DNA of 37,819 nucleotides from Pseudomonadales bacterium (lineage in GTDB: Bacteria > Pseudomonadota > Gammaproteobacteria > Pseudomonadales > Azotimanducaceae). The DNA lies in the NCBI GenBank assembly GCA_022827245.1, contig JAJDTI010000104.1, positions 1 through 37,819 on the forward strand, read 5' to 3'. Numbering within the stretch: the first letter of the stretch is position 1; each line of letters starts with the position of its first letter. A program made the position numbers and the translations under genes. Under the pieces are notes generated by a model. That model saw only the letters and a list, made by a program, of their open reading frames with translations. It searched no databases and was not told the origin of the DNA. This document shows, one piece after another, positions 31,675-37,039 of this stretch.

Positions 31675-32859
31675 TCAGTCGACGTCAAGCGGCAGCACCC
31701 GCCGCAGATACGCGTCGAACAGCGGCACGGTGAAAGCCGTGTCCCCGCGTGCCGGGCTGTAGATCATGCCCTTGGCGATGAGCTTGGCACGGGTCGGCGC
31801 AACGGCGCGAACGTGGCGGCCAAGGGTCTCGGCGACTTCGCCAGAGCGGTGCGGCCCCGACCCACGGGTCGCCATCGCTCGCAGATAGCGCTTCTCGGAA
31901 CGCGTCAGACGGTCGAAGCGCGCACGAAAGAAGCCGGCGTCAAGCTCGGCATTGGCGGTCGCACTCGCCATCTCGGCGTCCGCCGACGTCACGGTGGGAG
32001 ACTCCGCGCAGTCCCAGCAGTGCTTGCCCCACTCCTGCAGGAAATAGGGGTAGCGGGCCGTCTCCTTGAGAATCGTCGCCAGCGCTTCCGCCTCGAAAGT
32101 CACGCCGAGACGATTGGCGGGCGCCTCTACCGCACGGCATGCGGCGTCGGGCGACAGTGGGCCGATCTCCGGGAAAAGGAACAGTCGCTCCGCATAGGAC
32201 TTGGCGGCGGCCGTGCGCGCCACGAGTTGCGGCAGACCAGCCCCGAGCAGCGCCACGGGGAGCTGCCGCTGCGCAGTCCGATGCAACGCCATGATGAGCG
32301 CCGCCAGATCCTGCTCCCGAACGTACTGCAGTTCGTCTACAAAGAGCGCGAGCGCGGTGTCCTGTTCCCGCGCCGCCTCCCCAACCGACTCCAAGAGCGC
32401 CGTCAGGTCCGCGTCCAGAACGCCGCTGTCCGCCAACCCCGGCTCCGGCGGCACCTGCAGGCTGATGTTGAAATCCTGATTGCCGACCTTGACGGCGCCG
32501 ACCAGGCCCGCCAAGGCGCTCAAAGCCCGCTTGACTGCACGGCTCGCGGCGGCCCGCCGGCTCAGCCGCACCAGCGCGGCGTGAAGCGGAGGGACGAGGA
32601 GGCCCGGCAAGGACTGTTCTTCGGGTGCTTCGAGAAGGACCGTGGTGAAGCCTCGGCAACGCGCGTCTTCGCTGATGCGATTCAGCAGAACGGTCTTGCC
32701 GACGCCCCGCAGCCCGACCATCAACATGCTCTTGGCCGATAGACCGTTGCGGATGCGATCAAGCGCGACGGACGCGGACTCGAGCAACGTGTCACGCCCG
32801 GCGAGTTCCGGTGGCGGCGTTCCCGCACCCGGGGCGTAGGGATTGCGCCTGGGATCCAT
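31675..32859 (-). CDS. Orphan AAA ATPase (ORC/Cdc6-like, archaeal-ATPase type)
   Basis: A 394-residue P-loop ATPase. Walker A is GLRGVGKT (49-56), Walker B is ALFVDELQYV with Asp175-Glu176, a sensor-like ALLGAGLPQLV follows, and the C-terminal part (ARFDRLTRSEKRYLRAMATR) is a winged-helix-like segment. Proteins of this kind occur alone in many genomes and are often linked to mobile or defence functions, but their job is mostly unknown. The ATG has no Shine-Dalgarno sequence. The 100 bp upstream hold several related repeats (see the repeat entry), suggesting tight control. No partner gene lies next to it. Confidence 0.85.
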   Translation of the reverse strand: MDPRRNPYAPGAGTPPPELAGRDTLLESASVALDRIRNGLSAKSMLMVGLRGVGKTVLLNRISEDARCRGFTTVLLEAPEEQSLPGLLVPPLHAALVRLSRRAAASRAVKRALSALAGLVGAVKVGNQDFNISLQVPPEPGLADSGVLDADLTALLESVGEAAREQDTALALFVDELQYVREQDLAALIMALHRTAQRQLPVALLGAGLPQLVARTAAAKSYAERLFLFPEIGPLSPDAACRAVEAPANRLGVTFEAEALATILKETARYPYFLQEWGKHCWDCAESPTVTSADAEMASATANAELDAGFFRARFDRLTRSEKRYLRAMATRGSGPHRSGEVAETLGRHVRAVAPTRAKLIAKGMIYSPARGDTAFTVPLFDAYLRRVLPLDVD

Positions 32860-32869
32860 GTCAAGCGAA

Positions 32870-32976
32870 GTTAACCAAAGTTATGCAAACCCGCAAACTT
32901 TGCCTGCGGAGCGAAAGACTCGTAAGCCCAAGTCGGCTTCAACCAGAGTTATCCCATGTTATCCAAGATCGATAAC
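32870..32976. repeat. Cluster of GTTA-type repeats and two inverted repeats before the AAA gene
   Basis: GTTAACC (32870), AGTTATG (32879), GTTATCC (32948), GTTATCC (32958) and the inverted GATAAC (32971-32976) recur within about 110 bp of locally A+T-richer DNA. GTTATC (32958-32963) and GATAAC form an inverted repeat with a 7-bp spacer, and CAAAGTT (32876-32882) pairs with AACTTTG (32896-32902). The position between divergent genes fits operator sites. Confidence 0.5.
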
Positions 32977-33086
32977 TGGATGTGACAGGCGGGCGACCAA
33001 CCAGATCGTTCGACAGTCCGCACCAGAAGAGGTGGTATCGTGGCCATCCGAGACCGGCGCGGCGGTGAATCGGGCGGGAGGACTTC

Positions 33087-33572
33087 ATGAGAATCTTGCA
33101 GTGGATCGGGGCCGTGCTCGGCACGATCGTCATCCTGGCGGGCGCGCTCTACCTCTTCCGTACCGACCCCATCTTCATGGTCAGCGGCAAGCGCCTCTCC
33201 GGCGACGAACTGCCCTATCCCTCCGACTGGTCGATGTGCAACGACCACCAGACCGTGGCCGTCGAGACCCGGGTGGACGATCCGCATTCCGTCACCACGA
33301 TCTGTTTCGTCCACGACGGCGACCTCATCATCCCGGCGATGAACGGCAGCGAGAAAGAGTGGCCGGCGCACGTGGTCCGCGACCCCCGCGTCCGCGTGAA
33401 GATCGGCGAGCACGTCTTCCCGGCGCAGGCGGAACGCATGACCGACGTCGCGATGGAGGACCTCGCCGCATCCATCGCCGTCAAGTATCCGCAGATCACC
33501 GAGCGGGATCCGGCGGACGCGCCGCAGGACGTCTGGCTGTTCCGCATCTCGGCTCGCGCAGAAATGCGTTGA
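33087..33572 (+). CDS. Membrane-anchored split-barrel (FMN/F420-type) protein
   Basis: A 161-residue protein with one N-terminal membrane helix (about 4-25, ILQWIGAVLGTIVILAGALYLF) and a C-terminal domain resembling the flavin-binding split beta-barrel of deazaflavin-dependent nitroreductases and pyridoxamine-oxidase-like proteins. The segment LIIPAMNGSEKEWPAHVVRD, then PRVRVKIGEHVFPAQAERM, fits the strand-loop-strand that binds the cofactor phosphate in that fold. A strong ribosome site (GGGAGG at 33076-33081) precedes the ATG. The assignment to the fold is by pattern only; the anchor is unusual for the group. Two LLM oxidoreductases in the window would share an F420 or FMN cofactor. Confidence 0.7.
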   Translation: MRILQWIGAVLGTIVILAGALYLFRTDPIFMVSGKRLSGDELPYPSDWSMCNDHQTVAVETRVDDPHSVTTICFVHDGDLIIPAMNGSEKEWPAHVVRDPRVRVKIGEHVFPAQAERMTDVAMEDLAASIAVKYPQITERDPADAPQDVWLFRISARAEMR

Positions 33573-33596
33573 CACCCGCGATATCGGCGCTATAGT
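33569..33596 (+). promoter_or_regulatory. Near-consensus sigma70 promoter of a candidate small RNA
   Basis: TTGACA (33569-33574, perfect -35) and TATAGT (33591-33596, five of six) are separated by 16 bp. Transcription would start near 33603. The -35 box overlaps the stop codon of the split-barrel gene. It is the best promoter match I see in the window and no protein gene follows it. Confidence 0.75.
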
Positions 33597-33781
33597 CGCG
33601 CGCCCTTGCCGGGACCGCGGCATTCGACGGACAAGACAGGTGCTTTCGGAAACATCCAGACCAGCAGGCTTCACGAGCGCGTTGCCGACGGCGTGGCCGT
33701 TGCCGCACGCTCGCGCGTCCCGCTGCGGCGACGCGCCTGCCAAAGACGGCGAGCCGAGCATGCGCTGACCTTCCACGATCT

Positions 33782-33813
33782 CCTGGAAGGGACGCGCAAG
33801 GCATCCTTCCAGG
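33782..33813 (+). other. Perfect stem-loop inside the candidate small RNA
   Basis: CCTGGAAGG and CCTTCCAGG form nine uninterrupted pairs closing a 14-nt loop, seven bases before the terminator stem. Confidence 0.65.
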
Positions 33814-33820
33814 CACCGAG

Positions 33821-33856
33821 AAAGCCCTGGTCGGATTGCCGAGCAGGGCTTTTTTT
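33821..33856 (+). terminator. Strong intrinsic terminator of the candidate small RNA
   Basis: AAAGCCCTG (33821-33829) pairs with CAGGGCTTT (33844-33852) around a 14-nt loop, and seven T residues run from 33850 to 33856. It is the most canonical terminator in the window. Confidence 0.9.
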
Positions 33857-33928
33857 GTGAACGGAGGAAAGCGAATCGAGAGGCGGTGACGGGACAATCG
33901 CAGTCATCGCCACCACGCCAAGACGGAG

Positions 33929-33944
33929 GGCGGGGAAACCCGCC
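33929..33944. other. GAAA-tetraloop hairpin in the non-coding gap
   Basis: GGCGGG (33929-33934) and CCCGCC (33939-33944) enclose a GAAA loop, a stable GNRA tetraloop hairpin. It lies between the small-RNA terminator and the tRNA-like arms and has no assigned role. Confidence 0.4.
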
Positions 33945-34063
33945 AAACGAAGGTTGGGCGGCGTGCGGCGTTCCATGGTTCGGGTTCGAAAGGCCCGTCT
34001 GGCGCACTCACGCTACCCATCGCACGGTGTGTACCGAGCGTTTTGTGCGCACCCAACCTGCCT

Positions 34064-34130
34064 GGAATTAGCTCAGTGGGTAGAGCACCAGCCAAGGGAG
34101 CTGGGAGCGCCGGTTCGAATCCGGCATTCC
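34064..34130 (+). other. tRNA-like sequence with an aberrant anticodon arm (probable tRNA remnant)
   Basis: The stretch folds as a tRNA in part. GGAAT (34064-34068) pairs with ATTCC (34126-34130); a canonical D arm GCTC-AGTGGGTA-GAGC spans 34071-34086; CCAGC-CAAGGGA-GCTGG (34088-34104) forms an anticodon-type arm; GCCGG-TTCGAAT-CCGGC (34109-34125) is a perfect T arm with a consensus T loop. Against a working tRNA: the acceptor stem has five pairs rather than seven, the anticodon loop lacks U33, and no CCA is encoded. I read it as a decayed or chimaeric tRNA rather than a functional gene. Confidence 0.55.
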
Positions 34131-34138
34131 TTTGATCG

Positions 34139-34157
34139 GCTTGACTGCAAATCAGGC
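34139..34157 (+). other. Isolated anticodon-type arm with a tRNA-Cys loop
   Basis: GCTTGA (34139-34144) pairs with TCAGGC (34152-34157) around the loop CTGCAAA, identical to a standard tRNA-Cys anticodon loop (anticodon GCA with U33 before it). No D, T or acceptor stem belonging to it is seen. Confidence 0.45.
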
Positions 34158-34159
34158 AA

Positions 34160-34176
34160 CACGGCTCATAACCGTG
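34160..34176 (+). other. Isolated anticodon-type arm with a tRNA-Met loop
   Basis: CACGG (34160-34164) pairs perfectly with CCGTG (34172-34176) around CTCATAA, the standard elongator tRNA-Met loop (anticodon CAT with U33 before it). It lies two bases after the Cys-type arm and has no other tRNA parts. Confidence 0.45.
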
Positions 34177-34199
34177 CAGCGGTGGTGACGACCGCCAAT

Positions 34200-34500
34200 C
34201 GTCACACGGGGCGTCCGTTCCCAGCGCGTTCCTGCTCCGCGGCAGGCGCTTCGCGAAAGCGACCGCGCAGGCCCGGGCGAGGACGCGCAGCAACGGCGCA
34301 GCCGGTCGAGGGCGCTGGCGCGATTCCGTCGTGCCGGCCGCCAGGCGATCCGGCGCATCGTCCGCTCCCCGCGCGGCGAGATCGGCTCTGACGAGCGGGT
34401 TCGCCGCCGGATGGGCACGCGTTGCGCCCGATCGCCCGGCGCCGTCGATCCGCTCGACGTTGTGGGAACGGACGCATTTTTTCGATCACCGAAGTCGAGA
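34200..34500. other. Rest of the gap upstream of the SPFH gene
   Basis: I see no protein gene, clear promoter or terminator here, only G+C-rich short hairpins such as CGCTT/AAGCG around 34249-34261. The sequence just before the gene (gcattttttcg, about 34474) is locally A+T-richer and may hold its promoter. Confidence 0.35.
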
Positions 34501-34513
34501 AGAGGAGAACGTG

Positions 34514-35680
34514 ATGCTGTTTTCTCAAAAGTTCATCGTGCGCAAGCACGAACGCGGACTCCTGTTCAGGGACGCCGACTTTGTCCGCTTCCTGGAACCG
34601 GGGACCTACCGCTTCAACACCCTGCGCCGGCGTTACGACGTCGAGCGCTTCGACGTGACGGAACCGGCGTTCACGCACGCGCTGGCAGACTACCTCGTCG
34701 AAGCCGAGCCCGAGGACGTCGAACGCCTGTTCACGGTCGTCGCGACCGGCGAGCGCGAGGTCGCCGTCGTGTACTGGAACGACCGGATCGCCGAAGTCGT
34801 CCGCCCGGCCGAGCGCAGGCTCTACTGGAACGGACCGGTGACGGTCCGCGTGGAGCGGTTCGACCTCGATCAGGGGCTCGCCATCGACGCCAGGCTCGCC
34901 AAGCGGCTCCTGGCCGAGCCGGGCCTCGCTGCGGGCGCGGACGGCCTCCTCGGTCTGCGCGGCGTCGGGCGCCACGCCATCCACGCCGAGGAGATTCCCC
35001 ACGGGCACGTGGGCCTCCTCTACGTCGACGGCGAACTCGCCGGGTCGCTGGAGCCGGGACTGCACGCCTACTGGACGCTCGGTCCGAGCGTACGCGTCGA
35101 CGCGGTCGACCTGCGCGTGAAGACGCTGGAGGTCCAGGGACAGGAGATCCTCACCCGCGACAAGGTGAGCCTGCGCATCAACCTGACGGCCACCTACCGG
35201 TTCGCCGACGCAGCGCGGGCAGTGAGCGCGGCCAAGGATCCGCTGGACCACCTGTACAAGGAGATCCAGTTCGGGCTGCGGGCGGCGGTCGGGACGCGCA
35301 CGCTCGACGCGCTCCTGGAGGACAAGTCCGCCATCGACCGGGCCGTCGCCGACCGCGTCGGGCCGCGGTTCGCCGAGATCGGCATCGCCGTGGACAGCGT
35401 CGGCGTCAAGGACATCATCCTGCCGGGCGACATGAAGGAACTGCTCGGCAAGGTGGTGGAGGCGGAGAAGGCGGCGCAAGCCAACGTGATCCGCCGCCGC
35501 GAGGAAACCAACGCCACGCGTTCGCTCCTCAACACGGCCAAGGTCATGGAGAGCAACACCGTCGCGCTGCGTCTCAAGGAGTTGGAGACGCTGGAGAAGG
35601 TCACCGAGAAGGTCGGCAACCTGTCGGTCTACGGCGGCCTCGACGGGCTGCTGAACGAACTGGTTCGGCTGAAGCAGTGA
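34514..35680 (+). CDS. Slipin-like SPFH/Band 7 protein with three N-terminal repeats
   Basis: A 388-residue protein. Its C-terminal half is an SPFH domain: RDKVSLRINLTATYRFADAA (215-234), DHLYKEIQFGLRAAVGTRTL, IGIAVDSVGVKDIILPGDMK, then a helical EAEKAAQANVIRRREETNAT and a Leu-rich tail. The N-terminal 200 residues hold three copies of one motif: HERGLLFRDADFVRFLEPGT (from 12), EVAVVYWNDRIAEVVRPAER (from 82) and HVGLLYVDGELAGSLEPGLH (from 165), each followed by a V-x-V-x-x-x-D strand. SPFH proteins oligomerise into membrane-associated rings or scaffolds. There is no evident transmembrane anchor. AGGAG lies six bases before the ATG. A strong hairpin follows the stop. Confidence 0.87.
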   Translation: MLFSQKFIVRKHERGLLFRDADFVRFLEPGTYRFNTLRRRYDVERFDVTEPAFTHALADYLVEAEPEDVERLFTVVATGEREVAVVYWNDRIAEVVRPAERRLYWNGPVTVRVERFDLDQGLAIDARLAKRLLAEPGLAAGADGLLGLRGVGRHAIHAEEIPHGHVGLLYVDGELAGSLEPGLHAYWTLGPSVRVDAVDLRVKTLEVQGQEILTRDKVSLRINLTATYRFADAARAVSAAKDPLDHLYKEIQFGLRAAVGTRTLDALLEDKSAIDRAVADRVGPRFAEIGIAVDSVGVKDIILPGDMKELLGKVVEAEKAAQANVIRRREETNATRSLLNTAKVMESNTVALRLKELETLEKVTEKVGNLSVYGGLDGLLNELVRLKQ

Positions 35681-35690
35681 GAACTGGCGC

Positions 35691-35734
35691 CGGGAGAGGC
35701 GGCGGGCGCTGAGACGTCCGCCGCTCCTCTCCCG
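35691..35734 (+). terminator. Long hairpin after the SPFH gene, possible terminator
   Basis: CGGGAGAGG-CGGCGG (35691-35705) pairs with CCGCCG-CT-CCTCTCCCG (35718-35734), 15 pairs with a two-base bulge, starting 11 bp after the stop. The T-run expected of an intrinsic terminator is weak. Confidence 0.55.
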
Positions 35735-35879
35735 TTCGCCGGTACCGGTGCAGGCTGGAGATCGACGCGAACCGTCACGCCTTTCATGCCCATGTAGTGC
35801 GTCGTCTACCGCTCTCCGGCGAGGGCGCGCGCCGTTACGGCGGACGATTCAACAGACGTGCCAGCCGGTCCATCCCGCG

Positions 35880-36965
35880 TCAGTAACGCGCCATCACCTG
35901 TTCGGCAAAGTCCGTCAGCATCTCCTCCGCGAACTCCATCGGCGGGAGCAGCAACGTCTCCTTCAGGCCGGCGCGCTCGCGCTCCCGCAGCATCTCCACG
36001 ATCTCGTCCGGCTCCCCGACGAGGCCGCAACCGACGCGAATCGCCTCCGGGGTGACGAACTGGCGCTCGTCCTCGAGGAGGTAGGTGCAGTGCCCGAGGT
36101 GCACGACCTGGCCGGCGCGCTCGCGCGGGAGGTCCTTCGCGGCGATGAATTCCCGGTACGCCTCCCAAGTCGGACGGATCGCTTCGGGCACCAACTCTTC
36201 CGTGCCCGCGAGCTGCACCGCCTCCCACAGGGCGTGCAGCATGTTGGCCACCATCGAGCCGCAGCGGTCCACCACGCGCTCGGAGTCCAGCCGCTCTCCG
36301 GGCTTCAGCACGCAGAAGCCAGTCAGTCCGGTCGTGTGGAACGTGTCCGGGTCGAGGGTGCGGCCCACCGCGGCTGCGCCCTGTTCGATACGCGCCATGC
36401 GGCGGCGGAACCCCTGCGGCGATTCGAGCCCGCCTCCCACGCGTCCGTCGCCGTAGGCGCCCGCCACGCGCAGCGCCAGCGGCCCGTTGGCCGCCACGTA
36501 GATCGGGATCGGGTGGTCAAGGTCGATGAAGCGGAGATCCCGGTGGAGGAAACGAATCAGGCGCGTCTCGCCGTTCAGCGTGTACTCGACTTCCTCGCCG
36601 GTCAGCAACTCGCGCACCACGCGGACGTATTCGCGGAACGCCGGCGCCTTGACGGGGTCGAAGCTCATCACGCGCATGGCCGTGTGGCCGGAGCCGATGC
36701 CCAGGAACGTGCGTCCCGGAGCGATGCGGTTGATGGTCGCGATGGAGTGGGCGGTGACCGGGGCGATCCGCGTGCCCACGATCGCGACACCCGTGCCGAG
36801 CCGGATGCGCGACGTCCTTTTCGCCGCCAACGCGAGGGTCGCGTAGCAGTCGGACCAGATCATCTGCGAATCCGGCACCCACGCGCGGTCGAACCCGAGA
36901 CGCTCGGCGTGCTCGATGAGTTCGATGTTGTCGATATGCGTCGCTACGCAGAGACCGAACTGCAT
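35880..36965 (-). CDS. LLM-class flavin-dependent oxidoreductase, second copy
   Basis: A 361-residue TIM-barrel protein of the luciferase-like family: MQFGLCVATHIDNIELIEHA, GFDRAWVPDSQMIWSDCY, IRLGTGVAIVGTRIAPVTAH, GRTFLGIGSGHTAMRVMSF and PIPIYVAANGPLALRVAGAY. This is the methylene-H4MPT-reductase-like F420 branch, larger than the 286-residue LLM protein of the PQQ operon and not a close copy of it. Members act on diverse substrates with F420 or FMN. The ATG has AAGGG three bases upstream, rather close. It follows the dioxygenase gene at the window edge on the same strand after 74 bp, a plausible shared transcript. Confidence 0.92.
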   Translation of the reverse strand: MQFGLCVATHIDNIELIEHAERLGFDRAWVPDSQMIWSDCYATLALAAKRTSRIRLGTGVAIVGTRIAPVTAHSIATINRIAPGRTFLGIGSGHTAMRVMSFDPVKAPAFREYVRVVRELLTGEEVEYTLNGETRLIRFLHRDLRFIDLDHPIPIYVAANGPLALRVAGAYGDGRVGGGLESPQGFRRRMARIEQGAAAVGRTLDPDTFHTTGLTGFCVLKPGERLDSERVVDRCGSMVANMLHALWEAVQLAGTEELVPEAIRPTWEAYREFIAAKDLPRERAGQVVHLGHCTYLLEDERQFVTPEAIRVGCGLVGEPDEIVEMLRERERAGLKETLLLPPMEFAEEMLTDFAEQVMARY

Positions 36966-37019
36966 GAGCCCTTACCCCTTACCAGGAGAAGGCCGCGCGA
37001 GCTGCGCAGCAACTCGCAA

Positions 37020-37038
37020 CGCGAACCGAAGGTTCGCG
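37020..37038. repeat. Compact hairpin between dioxygenase and LLM genes
   Basis: CGCGAACC (37020-37027) and GGTTCGCG (37031-37038) form eight perfect pairs with a 3-nt loop, one base beyond the dioxygenase stop. Adjacent DNA (36990-37020) also has self-complementary GCGAG/CTCGC pieces. No T-run follows, so it may be an mRNA-stabilising or REP-like element. Confidence 0.5.
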
Positions 37039-37039
37039 C

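Larger units (their letters stand above)
33603..33856 (+). ncRNA. Candidate independently transcribed small RNA, about 250 nt
   Basis: The segment runs from a near-consensus promoter to a strong intrinsic terminator and holds no supported protein gene. A TTG-initiated frame (33606-33860) runs through both hairpins and lacks a ribosome site, so it is not credible. Visible structure includes a 9-bp perfect stem CCTGGAAGG (33782-33790) with CCTTCCAGG (33805-33813), the terminator stem, and a 5' segment (33654-33671) able to pair with the terminator 5' arm over 15 bp. I compared it by eye with 6S, 4.5S, tmRNA and RNase P RNA and found no convincing match. Both ends are inferred from signals. Confidence 0.6.

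Noticed and set aside
33603..33856. Identity with 6S RNA
   Set aside because: A GAGCATGC stretch recalls 6S RNA, but the length is greater and the closing stem and other conserved parts are not seen.
33603..33856. A CsrA-sequestering RNA of the CsrB/RsmZ type
   Set aside because: About six GGA triplets occur, which is no more than expected for this composition and length.
33606..33860. An 84-codon frame across the candidate small RNA
   Set aside because: It starts with TTG, has no ribosome site, and runs through both the stem-loop and the terminator up to the T-run, so it looks like chance in G+C-rich DNA.
34064..34130. A functional tRNA gene
   Set aside because: Only five acceptor pairs, no U33 in the anticodon loop and no encoded CCA; kept as a tRNA-like remnant instead.
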